In this document: positions 42,591 through 55,362 of the stretch, one piece after another
How the letters are laid out: every line of letters begins with the position of its first letter
Numbering within the stretch: position 1 is the first letter of the stretch
Source of the DNA: Echinometra lucunter
Lineage: Eukaryota > Echinodermata > Echinoidea > Camarodonta > Echinometridae
NCBI GenBank assembly: GCA_029962745.1
Contig: JAPZVO010000043.1
Coordinates: forward strand, 82,667 to 146,666
DNA length: 64,000 nt
Reading direction: 5' to 3'
Position numbers and translations under genes: made by a program
The notes under the pieces: generated by a model
Seen by the model: only the letters and a program-made list of their open reading frames with translations
The model's database searches: none
Told to the model about the DNA's origin: nothing

Positions 42591-45500
42591 GACAATAAGG
42601 GTGCAGCTTTTCTACAAACAGTGTTACGCATCACTCCTGAAAACCCAAAGCCACATAATCAAATGTCTTGTGGCCTAAAATGTTGGACCATCAGGCAGCA
42701 ACTTTCGTTTGGATTTTATGTGTGTTGGCTGTATGAGAATGGTCATATAGGATCAAAAATGCAATTTTTCGGCTATTACGCATTTGCACTTTGAAAATTT
42801 GATTTTTAAAAATATGTTATCACCATGAAATTATACAATGTATGTCAGATCTTTTCATACCATCTTACAGTCCATTTTATCCCCACTAAATATCTGTTTA
42901 CGGCTTGTGAATCGACCCACAAATAACGAAAAGTGGTTATTTATGTGAAAAGAGACATGTGCAACACTTTTTTGAAAAATAGTTACGTGCATGATTTTGT
43001 CCCTATAAATCATATATTTTCATCATAATATTAATTGGTGATTGTTTATATTTTCCTAGTAACTTGCTGTCATTTCATTATAAACAAAAAATCTAACATA
43101 CATACAAATTTTACTAAAATATATGCCCCCATTGCAATCATAAATTTTGTCCGGAATTTCTTGTAGTGTCCGTAACGGAGTCAATCCTACTATTTGAAAA
43201 TGTTTTCAAAGTTCTTATATCCTTTGCTTTGTGTAACTATCCCAGGGGACTAGCTGTGGTAGAAGAATATTCAGCTAAGCATAAAGACTTTTTTTTTTTT
43301 AGCAATGTAATTAATGGAATTTTGGTGTTTGTAACAGAAGTGTGTGATGTGTAAAAAGACTAAATACTTCTAACTTGTCATTTAAATTTGTTGTTTTTTT
43401 AACAGTCGCTGCTCTTGATATGTTTCCATCTAAATTAAAAAATAAAAAATTCCCCCTTTCCGTAGAAGGTCTTCTCCTGGATATGAAATTTTGCAAAGAA
43501 AAACAAAATGTTTTCCATGAATTTGATACAAAAATGAAACAAAAACTGATTTGATATTGATTTAATATTCATATTTCATTCTGATAATATCAGTCAGATG
43601 GAATAAAGTATAGAATAAATGCGTCACTGTGTTTTAGATTCAATGTAGAGAGTAGAAACATGTAGGAGCCAGTGTTACGGACAGTACAGAAGGAATAATA
43701 TTAACACCTACAAGTCCAACCGTACCTCCCGTTTTTGTTAGCATTGTTCTAAAGTAGATTTTAACTGTCCTAAAATGAAAAGTTGGTAGAGTGCTGCAGT
43801 ATAATAATAAGCTACAGACACTTGTTAATAAGTTAATTATGACATCAATACTACATTTTTTTGCACTAGAACATAATGAATGTATTGCTATATAAACCTG
43901 GCGTTACTGTACACAATTTTTCGCTGATAACCTGACACCTAGAAGTGTTATCAATTTGAAATTGTGCTATATTGGGATTTTCGCCTTTTGTACCCAGCCG
44001 AAAACAGTTCCTATATTGATCATAAAACAGTAACTCTGTAAGTCCCCTAAGACTGCATTATTTGATTTACATTCCTGCTTGACTATGAATAAGTTAATAA
44101 GCAGGAACGATTAGGAACACAATCCCAAATCATTTAATAAATTACTTACCACTGACCAGTCATGAGTTGAAAGAAAAAGAGGCAGAGATTTGTATAATAC
44201 TTTTATTGGGTTTAAGAAAATGTTGTTACTTTCATTGTAAAAAAATGGAAAAGAAATGATTATAAAAACAATTATCTTACCAAAACTTCCTACATTTTAT
44301 TGTGGACCAGGGTATATTCGATATCAAGTGTAATTGACATTTTACGTACTTTCCAAATATTGAAATAACATCAATATGCACTCCATGACAGGGGCTGAAA
44401 CAAGCAATATGTAACCAATTTTCAAGTATTGTCTTTACAATAGTCAGTGCTAGCACTCCGATTATTACCATTGCTGCACAACATGTTCTCTCACAACCAG
44501 GCAACAGTATTGCGCAAGGGTCGATCAACAGGTTGCATTCAAGCTATGGTTTGAAAGTCATACTTGGTTACAGGATACCTCGCTTGCCAATCACAGGGCT
44601 AAGATAGAGGTCTTTACAATTTCAAAGATATTTTTGTACTGCGGCTAATATTGCTTGATCCTGACTCTATCTTAAATTTATGGATATTTTGAATGTAAGT
44701 ATGAACTAGAACAGATTTTAGTGTTTCAATACATATACATGCACTGCATATGGGCAATTCCACGGTAACTGACGTTACCAAGATAGAGTACTAGTGGTAT
44801 TGTTTATAATTATTGTAGTTTTGTGAATGACACTTGCTTCAGCTTTTAATTACTACAGATAAATAAGTTGATAATGGGGAAGAAACACATGGACAGTGTT
44901 TATCTCAAGCTGCTTTTCTTATCACACACAAGCGAAAAGGGGACCGGTAACTGACGTTACGCAGAAAGACATGGAAAATGATGGCGTCGAATCAAATTAA
45001 TGTATCTCATGTCTCAGACTTGTAGGGATTATGTAACTCATTTGACATTACACCTAGGTTACTGGGAAGAGATGTGCGAAATAATGAGCCATTTGAATGA
45101 TTTGTTTTAGTGTCATGAAAAATTTACTGAAGACATGTTGGTAACAGACGTTACGTAACTGACGTTACACATAAATTTAGCGTAGGTTTTGCACATTTCC
45201 ATTAGTGTTTCATTCATTAACTACCCAAAATCCGTTAAAGTAATCTGTTAAAATCAATTAAATGAGAACAGATCTGAGAAAAATGAGTAAATATCAGAAT
45301 AAGAGGCATTTAAAGTGCTTTTCCCTGATCATACTCCCATATGTGCATTTTTTTGTTTGTTTATGTTATTCTCTGTAGGAAGGTGAAATTGCATTTTTTT
45401 TTCTTTTTAATCTTCAATGTTTATTTGTAACAAGAAGAAGACTCTGTAGTGACTTTAGATTTTTATTTCGAATTAACAGGGCACAGTGCGACTTCCACTT

Positions 45501-45944
45501 TTGAGCTCTGTGTCCCTTATGTTGTAGATTTGCCCATATGCGTCTTGGCGGCTCAGATACTATGACGTTTAACCACCTGAAATATTGTGAAGAATATAAT
45601 TAATTACAATATCATCAGTTATGACTTTTTTCCTTTAAAAAGACAAACAAAATATACCTGTGTTGGTGAAATATCCATTTATTATTGCAGAAAACTTATG
45701 AGCAGAGCAGTAATAACAGCAACATAGCTTAAAAGATGTGAAAGCAATGCAGCCCACTGGGTGCAGGAAGAGTGTACATTTTGGGCGCTAGAAATAAAAT
45801 GTATGTGTTTTGATCAAAGGCATCTGACCTGCAGTCTGACTGTATTAATTATTTCTCAGTGGTGTTTGTTTCAGGATAGACTAAATGCTGTTCATAGACC
45901 AAAGTTGGCGGAAGAAAACCGTATGGAGAACATTTCCTTTCAAA
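42591..45944. other. 3.35-kb insertion-like non-coding segment splitting repeat A copy 3
   Basis: No gene or transposase was found; the longest ORF is 83 codons and unconvincing. It contains TCCGTAACGGA near 43170 and, at 44764-45172, several copies of GTAACTGACGTTAC. I could not define inverted or LTR ends by eye. Confidence 0.5.
44764..45172. repeat. Cluster of GTAACTGACGTTAC near-palindromes
   Basis: The motif occurs near 44766, 44948 and 45158, with a variant GTAACAGACGTTAC just before the last. Each can pair GTAAC with GTTAC around a four-base centre. Spacing is irregular. The function is unknown. Confidence 0.75.
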
Positions 45945-46025
45945 AAAAGCATGCGAAATTTGATAATGAACTTATCTAAATAAAACGGCATATAATCAAA
46001 CTTACTTTACCCAAACTCTCAATGA
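45945..46025 (+). repeat. Repeat A, copy 3, last part
   Basis: GCGAAATTTGATAATGAAC, then ATAATCAAACTTACTTTACC, match the end of repeat A (about 33232-33310), continuing the copy broken at 42590. Confidence 0.65.
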
Positions 46026-47689
46026 AATTTCAGAACTTTAAATCTGCAAGCATTAACCTGGATATCCAGTTTAATTCAGCGATGCACAGTATGGACTAGG
46101 AGTAAATGGACGGACACATGTTTCTCTTAAATGAGATATCTCGTCAAAGGCACCGCCAAGTTGACAAGTTTTCTAACACTCTTTTAAGTTTTGAAAGTGC
46201 TTCTGCATATATAACACTTTCTATTATGCTTACAGATTATCTTATTCACAATGAGCATTCCATCTATTATTTCATACTACCCTGAAGTTGTATTCTCAAA
46301 ACGATATTATCTGTTATATAAGGAATAAACACTAATATTTAAAGTGCTTAAGCCGAATGTCTCTTTTTTGTCCTAATCTCAATTTGTTATGACAATTATT
46401 TTCTTAACTGACACGAAAAATAACATCAATTACAGAATACCACACCAGATGTCCAATGGCCCGATGATGAAATTATTTTAGTTGCCAGACGGCCAAAAAA
46501 ATTGATGCATTAGTGGGAATTTTACTGATATTTTCCCTATATCACTGTTGATTTTGACAGCCACTCTACTTTATCAGTCTAGTTGACGATAAATAAATCA
46601 AGTTTCATCCACCTATTGAAATCGCACACTTTTTGATCTTTTCCTGAAAAAAAAATCTACCTCTTTCACCGTTGACTACTGAATTCCTTTATTCCCATAC
46701 GTACATCCGGCTCTAGTACCCAATGGGTTAATGAACTTAACCTTGTCTAACTAATGACCTAAACAAGTTCATAGCCGCTTTCTTGTAATTTTCAGTAGAA
46801 ATTCGTTCAATGCCCGGCTGCATAATGTCAAGACTAAGGATGGGGAAATTGACACCCTAATGTCTTTTAACAAACTCAACAAATATACTTTTTTATTCAA
46901 ATTGTTGGCCTATTTGGCAAACTTAATGCCTCACACGCGTGACGTGCCTTAACCGACATAACTGCCCTCTGTATCCATGACATTCCCCCCCCCCCCCGAG
47001 TCCATCTCGGTGAAACTCCTTTAAAAACTCTCATTAACAGGAGACAATAGCTTATTTTCATCTTTTAGGACATACACAATAAATTCTGTTTGCAACTGTC
47101 CATTGAAAATCAGTATCTAAAAGTGCTTGAAAAGTGACTTAAGATCCATTCAAAATTTTGGAAATAACTTGTGTCCCTGTGTATAGTTTTATAGAAGTTA
47201 TCTTTTTATTTGTATATTTCCACAGCTTCCAGTTTCAAAAGAAATCACTTTTGACCACTTGCAACAAGCTGTCGGTTCAAAATCTTAAGCAAATTACTGT
47301 CATATTTCGATAATCTGGATAGCTGAAGAGCAGTTCCCTTTAGGGGAAATATCTATGATTTCCTATGACAATTACATGAAATGAATGGATTGAGAAAGCT
47401 CACAAACTAGTTTTCATTTTCAATTAAACTTCTATTGAAACCCTCACTCTGAATTCAGGCAATTGCGTTGCAGAATTAAGTACTGACGAACATTTCGTCG
47501 CCCCAGTGAAACCTCTTGTTATTTTTTATCTAAACTTTCACTTTTGCTAAAATTCTGCTTCCTTACTGTACGTAGTATCAATGGGAGCTAGCTAGAGGAA
47601 ATAAAAAATGAATCTGACCTATATTCATCGATGATTATTGCTCAATCTACTACGATTTTTTTTTTTCATGAAATTTGGCACATATCTCT
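46026..47689. other. Non-coding stretch
   Basis: AT-rich, no gene recognised; C14 tract at about 46985-46998. Confidence 0.6.
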
Positions 47690-48560
47690 CTGAGGCCACT
47701 AACTAAACGGATCCTACGCAAATTAACTATCCGATGTCGGAGCAGGGACAACGCCCTAAACTTTAACTTCATTTGCTTATTTTTTCTCGTCTCATTTGCT
47801 CCCTGAAGCGTAAGAGGTCGGGATTTCAACGAAAATCAAATCAGCCGAACTCCCCAAGACTTATCATGGTTACCCACATTAAGCAATTGAATTTTGGTCG
47901 ATAGGTGAAAGGAGAGCTGTCCAGTCCCACGTGCTCATTGAAGCGTGAACTTTCAATTAAATGCCAGGAGATCATTGATACATGTACACCGGTCATATAA
48001 ACATGCTAAAAGTGTTATCAATAAGATTTTTAGTGTACAAAAATAAGCCAATGATTACTGGATAATTTCAACATGGTGATATTTTGTTTTTATTATGTGT
48101 TCATTCAACCGTGAATTGATAGGTTTCAATTGGAAAGGTTGCAAACACCCATTCAAAACATGAATTCCTCCGCACTAGATTAAATTCACCGCGCAAAAGA
48201 TGTCAAAAATGCAGTTTTTGCCATTTTCACCTGTAGCTCACTCAAGCATGATATTTGGTGCAAAGCTAATTTGGCATGTTTGGTAAGGAATACAATTTAT
48301 TTTGCATGCCTTCAAAAGCAGAAAACTTAAATTATGTTCCTATATCACTGCATCAAAGTCATGGCGCGAGGCTTGTAAACTTAAAAAAATGACAATTTTG
48401 CATTTAGGTCGTGTTCACTGAAGCGAGACTGATGGGTTTGCTCTGAATTTTGCAGGAAATGTAGCTGAGAAGTGTAGCTACATGAGTCTGTATTCAGATT
48501 TCATCAAATGTTTCTGATCGAAAAAAATACAGGGATATGTCTTGGGGGGAACTTATTTCT
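47690..48560 (+). repeat. Repeat family R, copy 1, with recurring GTGTTCACTGAAGCGTGA-like motif
   Basis: Five motif copies occur at about 47796, 47931, 48097, 48233 and 48411 (spacing 135-178 bp). Between them are landmarks such as GAATTCCTCCGCACTAGATT, GCATGCCTTCAAAAGC and ACATGAGTCTGTATTCAG. The same landmarks occur in inverse order at 50230-51600 and 61360-61880. No ORF is conserved. Confidence 0.7.
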
Positions 48561-50229
48561 TGTTTTGTGTTTATATAATTTCTATCAGCCTTACCGTCAT
48601 AAGAAAGAAGACAACAGTGATGATTGATAATGAGCAGTTGCCCCTTCTCAGCATTCCATCGGCTGCCATAATCGTATAGAGGTTTTCCGTTGAATGTGAA
48701 AAGTGTCAAACTATCCGGAAAGAAAGTGCTTGAAGGAGATCTGATTCATTGTATAAGTCCTTAATTAAACAAAAGTGGCAAAAGCAGTTTCGTGTGCAGA
48801 ATATGACGCCGTTACCTAAATGAAAAGATAATATTTGGAAAATAAAGGTTTGCTGAGTAAGTAATGAATATTTTGGTTTAAGTAGTGACGTAAAGATTTC
48901 AATAAGTCAGCAAAAACATTTTTTCCTCTTGTTTTTAGGTCTCACATTAAGAGCAAAAATTTATGGAAGTATGAATGCTTCATGCCTTCTTTTCTGATTA
49001 AGCTAATGGATCTCACAAGTATTTGTCACACGTAAAATTCAATGTCTTCCACGCAAATTGTTAAAGAGATTAATATATCTAGACTCAACGATTGCGCTTC
49101 TCCTAAAATCTAAGCATTTGTCCAAAAAATTCATTGTCCATTCCAATCTTATGATAATTTTAAAAAGAATGATTTGACTAGAAAGCATCAGGCTATTTCG
49201 ATAGAAAAACAACTATAGTATTTGCTGCTGATATACACCTTCATTCATATCATATTCACCTAATACATCTTTGTATCAATCTCAAAATATAGTGTGAATA
49301 TCAAAGATCTTCACCGATTTTTTTTTTAAATATCGTGATTTATTAAGTGGAAATTTATGCCGTTCTCAAAACGTGCCCTGAAAATGAAAAGAAAAATACC
49401 GCAAGAGCATTTTGCTTTAAAAAGAAACACAAAAATAAGTTTTCCTTAGGATAGAGATGCATGATTTACAATAAGAACATACTCACCGAGTATATTTTTT
49501 TCAAAAGTATATCTCCAATGTAAGCTTTGTTTTCCCCCAGCTTAAGTAGGACCAACGCTTCCTCACCTACCGCTAATGACAGGGAGACAGTCGAATGTGC
49601 AAAGATAGTTACATGAGCTTTCTGTTGGGAAACGTCCGTAAAGATCTAACCAATAGAATTCGCTGTAAGATCATTATTTTATTTATTTAAACCACATACT
49701 TAGAGCAGCCTGTTGAGCTAACATATAGGCCTAAACATAGCACAAAATAAACGGCAAATCATGCAGAGTGATAAAATGACATGCAAAGTAAACGCATGAG
49801 ACAAATATGAAAAGGTGGTCCTCCACAAGGGTCTGTTTACAATATAAAAAAGTGAAAAAAAAGTACATGAGAAATTACGTTTATAAATGGTAGCAAACAC
49901 GTGCATAGAATGAAAAATTAAAAGCGACTGGAGTCTAGGATAAAGATCGCTCACATTTTGTTAATAGAGATGAAATATTTTCAGACGTCAGGGGGGGGGG
50001 GGGGGGTGCATGATCCAAGTATTGTATCAGGTTATAGAAATGAAGACGTTTTGACCACCTATATCTCAAATTAATGTTCTCAATGTTTGTTGGGGAGGCC
50101 TCGAGATGTAGTGATTTATTTACTTTTACTTTAAATCAAAAGATTGAAGGTTGGGAACCCGGCCCGGCATTTTAGTAGGACATTAGGGACTTTTTGATTT
50201 GCACGTAGACATTTTGAACTGGTAAGAAT
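48561..50229. other. Non-coding stretch with a G17 tract
   Basis: AT-rich, no gene. G17 at about 49991-50007. Around 50090-50175 a faint tRNA-like pattern (GATGTAGTGA, then GGTTGGGAACCCGG) may be an old SINE head. Confidence 0.5.
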
Positions 50230-50500
50230 CTAAACACAACCCCAAAATAACCTTCCCCTGAAAGAATTTTTTTTGATCAGGTCATGAACCTTTAAGGAAA
50301 TCTGAATACAGAGACACGTATCTATACTTCTAAGTTACATTTTATGTTATTAACATAAAATGCATGGGAAATCCTTCAATCACGCTTCAGTGAACATTCA
50401 CTAAATGAGAAATGGTCACTTTTTTAAAAAGTAGTTTCAGTTCTGGGAAAGGTTAAAAAATAATTTGTGAGCTTTTTCATTCTTCCCATGTCAGTTAGGA
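50230..50500 (-). repeat. Repeat family R, copy 2, distal part
   Basis: CACGCTTCAGTGAACATTC near 50381 and CTGAATACAGAGACACGTA match family R in the opposite orientation to copy 1. Confidence 0.6.
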
Positions 50501-51019
50501 ATAATATCAGCAGAATCATAGTAAAATGTCCCCTAGAACATGTGCAATGGATTGCTCTTCAAATAATAATAACAGTAATCAGGTAATACTTATTATATTT
50601 TGCAGGGCGTTTTAATATGTGTGTTTCTAAGCGCACAGCTGGTCTGTCTTACTCGGTAGATTCAATAGCTCAAAAGCAAAATATAAAAGCCCTCATATTG
50701 GAAATATGACAAGAAACAGCTGAAAGGTACAAGGGCATCATTAGTGACATGTTTATACGTGGTCACATTATACTCATTTCTTTGTGCAGTGCAGGTAACT
50801 TTGAGGGAAAGTAACTGGATTTCTTTAATATCAATTCGATAATCTCCAAATCTTACACTAGATACCTGTGTTTATATACAATCAATCCAACTCTTCCAGT
50901 TTTGGAACGGTTTCTTTCACATTATGATCGCATGACCAGAACTCCGGTTTATCCTCAAAGTTCACAAGCATAACCCCCGTTTCAATAATATGGGGGGGGG
51001 GGGGGTCAAAGTTTCAGCG
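50501..51019. other. Insertion-like segment within repeat R copy 2
   Basis: It contains AATAATAATAACAGTAATCA and TTTCTAAGCGC, a decayed SINE-tail-like piece at 50560-50640, and G13-14 near 50992-51005. No gene. Confidence 0.5.
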
Positions 51020-51600
51020 TAAACAGGCAACATACGTTTTGTGTGCTTCCTAACGTACCAGGTGACAGTGTGCACCAAATATCACGGTTGAGTGAGCACT
51101 GGTGACAATATTTGCAAAAACGGCTGTTCTGACATTTATTTTTGAATTCCATCGCATTAGATCAAATTTACAAATTTGATCTAATGCGATGGAATTCATG
51201 TTTTTGAAGGGTGCTTCCGACTTTTGAAAGATGATACCAATTAATTCACGGTTGAGTGAGCACAATAAAGGAAACAAAATATCACAACCTTAAACTCATG
51301 AAGTAAGTATTGCTTTATTTTGGGGCAGTAAAAATCACCTGAGTAACATGAGTATATTTATGGCCGATGTACATGTATCAATTGTCTCATGGCAGACCAT
51401 TCAAAATGCACTCTTCAATGACCACATGGGGTTGAAAAGGCCCCCTTATCACTAACTGACTAAAATTCAATTGCTTATTTTCATTAACTGTCACAAGTCT
51501 TCTTGGGGAGTTCTTCTCCAGTGAGCACAAGAGATGAGCAAATCATGCAAATGAGAAGAAACTTTAGGGTTTTGTCCTTGTTCTGTGCAGTATCGGGTAT
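51020..51600 (-). repeat. Repeat family R, copy 2, proximal part, with an inverted internal segment
   Basis: Motif copies CACGGTTGAGTGAGCAC lie at 51083 and 51246, with CCAGTGAGCAC near 51520. The first two flank a near-perfect palindrome at 51145-51198. GGGTTTTGTCC and TCTTGGGGAGTTC match copy 1 landmarks in inverse order. Confidence 0.65.
51145..51198. repeat. Near-perfect palindrome with 26-bp arms and 2-bp centre
   Basis: GAATTCCATCGCATTAGATC plus AAATTT is followed, after two bases, by its exact inverse ending GCGATGGAATTC. The arm equals a landmark of repeat family R (diverged at 48165 and 61786), so the palindrome arose by inverted duplication of that piece. Confidence 0.92.
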
Positions 51601-52178
51601 TTGATTTGGCATGAGCTCCTGCTTGATATTGTGACCTTCTGAAGGTATGTGTTAAATTGTATGCTGTAACTCAAGGTAGAACAAACACAAATCATCTATT
51701 TTAAAAATGACAATTTTCACTGCTCAATAATTTGAAAAATGCTCAGTCAGGAAGCGGAGGTTCCGCGACTAGTGTCGGCCCTTTTCATGATTGAACAAAC
51801 AAAGAATATAAACTGAAACGGAGCTACATTTAAATTTTAAAGGTGAAATTCAAAGAAAATCACGGAATATGGTTAATTATATTTAAATGGAAACAGGGAA
51901 GTATGTAGAAGACAATGATGTTCATTATTGATCCTCTAGATTCCAAGAAATGATCTAAAAACACATTTTCCCAGAACGCCCCTCTGATTGTCAGAACCCG
52001 GAAGTGGCTGGGAGCGAAACGGGTCCCCAATGATGACGTATGCGATCGAGCTAAACGCTTGCACGTAATAAAACATTGTGCATTGAGAGGATCGCATGAA
52101 ATCTTGATGGATTTTAGAGAGGAGGCAAAACTGCAGTGGCTGAATATTTACATTACTTCATTGACGAGTCGATTTTCC

Positions 52179-52213
<35 letters not shown>

Positions 52214-52870
52214 GTCAAAGCAGAATTTTAGGTAGGAAATTGACATGAAAATGACAAAGAAAACCCCGGGAGAAAAACAAGCCCGGCCGGGATGCAAACA
52301 TCACACTACGTCCCGAAACGAAGCTGATGATGTTTCTTGTAGAAACTTGTAGAATCTTGATCTACAAAATTCCTCTTTTCTAAAATCTCGTATTTATTAT
52401 GATAGGAATGGCTAGCTAGCATACAGGGACGTCACACATGTATTGCATTATAGCGTAGCTTCAAGTCTGTATCGAGGGATTTTTTCCAGTAATGCTCTGA
52501 TTAAACGTGATTCCGATAAGGGATTTCATTTTAAAAACATATTTCACGGAATTTATTTTTTTAGTGGAGGTTATGATGATTTTCAATTAATTAGAAAGTG
52601 AAAATAACCCAGATAAGAAATTATAACTGAGCTAAAGCTATCACCAAAGATCTAATTGAATTACAAAACAAATTACTCTCTTCTACCGTAGTACATTTTG
52701 GCAAGAGTAAATGCTGTGTTTAAAACGGACTCGATGCGTTCGCCATTGGTATAACGAGTGAAAAGATGTGTCATTTTTATTGATATTTCATATCTAAAAC
52801 TTTGCTTTTGAAGCCTGATTTTTGCACGAGTGGAAGGATGGATAATTAAAAAAAAAACATTTCTAGAATC
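51601..52870. other. Non-coding stretch with a promoter-like patch at 51990-52060
   Basis: An ETS-type site ACCCGGAAGTG lies at 51996-52006, followed by GATGACGTATGCG. The patch is GC-richer than its surroundings but no gene starts nearby that I can support. (TTTTC)n and T-rich tracts lie at 52171-52214. Confidence 0.4.
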
Positions 52871-52877
52871 TTTATTT

Positions 52878-53040
52878 TCAATCTCGAGCTCCATGCGTCT
52901 CCACCGCCTCTTGCCACTGGCTCTGGCTCATGCAGGTATACGCTCTACCCAATTCTTCGTCAGCTGCAGCTTGGTCATTGTCCGTTTCTAATTCCCCTAT
53001 TTCACTGGCATCAACATCGCTGTCCGGTCCACTTAATTTT
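52878..53040 (-). CDS. Possible 3'-terminal coding exon, acidic, unknown
   Basis: Leftward, an open frame of about 54 codons reads GPDSDVDASEIGELETDNDQ, continues through AAADEELGRAYT and SQSQWQEAVETHGARD, and stops at 52880-52878. AATAAA follows at once (52876-52871). The composition is acidic and GC-richer than the neighbourhood. There is no start codon at its beginning, and the upstream edge is A-rich with only a weak AAG acceptor. It may be the last exon of a gene or a piece of an element. I do not recognise it. Confidence 0.25.
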
Positions 53041-53045
53041 TTTGT

Positions 53046-53600
53046 TTGTTTGTTGTTGTTTTTTTGCGGGAGCCATTTTTCTGATTGGTCACAAATTCAG
53101 GAGAGCCTTTTTTCACTTTCAGAGAGCCATTTTTGAAATTGCCAAAGCCATTTTTTAAGTTAAAAAAAGAGACAAATATCACTTGTAGTTAATAAAATTT
53201 TACGCATGTTGAATTTGTTGTGTTTTAATGTGCCATCCGTACTGTATCCATGTTTGGGTCCCTCGCAGTTGAGGTTCCAGGACAAAATTTTGGGACATCT
53301 TAGGTTTATGATCTATTGAATACACAGACGATGAATGAATGCTGATTATAATGTGCCTCTTTTAGGGAGAAGGGGTGGGGGATATTTTATTGAATACAAG
53401 AGGGGCCCTTGGAAACTTCACGGGGTGGGATAAAGAAATATACACTTATATTTTTGATATATCATTCACAAATTTGGCATTTTTTTAAATTTTAGGTGAA
53501 TAATTTGAATTAATGCTTCTTTTTTTTGTCTAATTACCTTTCCCTTATATATATTTTTTTCTGAAATAGCATTGCTGTTGATCAATAATATCTATTATTA

Positions 53601-53632
<32 letters not shown>

Positions 53633-53636
53633 GTTA
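53046..53636. other. Non-coding stretch with (ATT)n
   Basis: Repeated AGAGCCATTTTT (53070-53160) forms a short degenerate array. (ATT)n occupies about 53591-53632. No gene. Confidence 0.6.
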
Positions 53637-53965
53637 GGCCTATGAACGGTATAGCCTACTCATGAAATACTGTTGTCATGTGTTCCTGTTGTGACGTAAA
53701 GTTCTTTTAAGTATTTTTTAATAGTTAACATAATTATAGTTAATTTCAATGGCAGATTTTTTTTTTTTTTTTTTTTAGGGGGGGGGGGGGTGCATTTCCG
53801 GTCCATGCCCCTTCTCTTCTCGAAGGAAAACATACGTTTCACCCCTTTTTAAAAAAATTGAGCCCCCCCCCCTGGTGTACTGATAACCTTTTCAACTATT
53901 CTATAGTTGTCAGAAAATATTCTGGAGGGAGGAAATGACCCCCAAAATCATTATTCCTCTGTTTT
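53637..53965 (+). repeat. Dispersed repeat S, copy 1
   Basis: GCCTATGAACGGTATAGCC, CATGTGTTCCTGTTGTGACG, a T/G homopolymer pair (T20 then G12 near 53757-53790) and AACCTTTTCAAC recur in the same order at 61935-62250. Confidence 0.8.
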
Positions 53966-54779
53966 TTTTTTGTTGCAGGGTGTCGCTCTACTCAAGGAAT
54001 AATTAACAAAAGTTAACTTGATAACATGAGCTTAAGCACATTAACAGAAAAGAAAAACAAATTAGCAGTGAGGTAATTACTGTTTCTATATTTTTTTGGA
54101 CAAGTTCACCAATAAAATAATTTTAAAATAAAAAAAATAAAGTATTCCATTATCCCTCCATTTTTCATTAATAATAATACCCCTGAAATTAAAATGGTAT
54201 TGCCCACATCCGTAACGGACCATGTACGAGGGAGCTCTTCTATTATATTAAGGGGTGTTTTTTACCTTTCTAATTGGCAAGAAATCATCGTTAATTTGTA
54301 GAATTTCTCCGACATTATGATATGATTAATGTTAAATAGAATGATTGAAAAATAATTTGAAAACATTCAAATAATGATTTCATCCAAACAATGCAGAAAC
54401 ATCGCTTTTAATCTCCCTCGGACACAACACTTTGCATTCACCACATTCACATCATACCACATCACAGGCTATTGTCCATGAGATGACGTCACGGATCTCG
54501 CGTCGAGTTGGGCAACGTATGCATAGGCAACATTGGGGGTCCGTTGTTGCGTTTTATCGATTTGTGACAGGCAATATTTGTTTTCCATTTACTTTTCAAA
54601 AGTTTCAATTAGTTTCAAAGTGATCCGTGCACCATAAACTTTATTTTTATATGAAATTCGAGCATATTAAAAACCCATGAATAGCAACTTTAAAATTGTT
54701 TTTAACTAAAGGGAGGACATTACATTAAACCTTTGCCTCCGGACTACATATTTTTCACATAAATAAAGGAAATCAGTAT
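53966..54779. other. Non-coding stretch with a CRE-type palindrome
   Basis: TGACGTCA at 54484-54491 lies in a CpG-containing patch (54470-54560) that also gives a 63-codon ORF of doubtful value. TCCGTAACGGA occurs near 54210, as at 43170. The rest is AT-rich. Confidence 0.5.
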
Positions 54780-55110
54780 TCTGCTAAATGACAAAAGGGA
54801 CACTTATCAGAAAACAAAAGGGCACTTTTGGCATTTATAGCTCGTGAACAGAAGGAGAAATAGGACATACTAGAAAGAAAAGAGGCATTTATCAAAAGTA
54901 AATTTGGGCATGCAGATTTCAAATGGGGCACTTGCTTATTATTTGGAAAAGGAGAAATTATCAGAGGTGAGAGGGGTACTCAGCTGACCAGTAGAAGGAC
55001 AGCTGAACTATTAGAACCGAAAATTTGGGCGTCAAAAGGGACATTTATTACAATTCAATAGGAACATTCATTATAGGTAGGAAAATGAGCGATCTGAAAA
55101 AAGGAAAGGG
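54780..55110 (+). repeat. Degenerate tandem array of an AAAAGGGACATTTATCA-like unit
   Basis: Variants occur near 54793, 54817, 54882, 54932, 55038 and 55107, about every 30 bp or multiples of it, with strong divergence. No coding capacity. Confidence 0.6.
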
Positions 55111-55362
55111 TCATTAATCACTATGTAAAATGGCGGCAATTTTAGGATTTAAGAAGGAAGGCTTCTTTGTATGGATGTGTGGGTGTGTGTGTGTGTGTGT
55201 GTTACGTTGTTCTAGTGCAATATGAAATATCAAAATGATTTTTTTTTCGTATTTGACAGTATCATCAAGCGGAATAGAAATGTAACTATTAATATTATTC
55301 ATCTCCATTCAAACTAAACAATGCCCCTCACTTTAAAAGTTCGGTGATGGAATGGAAAATTA

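Noticed and set aside
44277..44528. 83-codon leftward ORF with Cys residues and a hydrophobic stretch
   Set aside because: No family resemblance, no context, and it is the length expected by chance over 3.3 kb.
50090..50175. tRNA-like sequence
   Set aside because: A- and B-box-like words are present but the arms do not pair well; at most an old SINE head.
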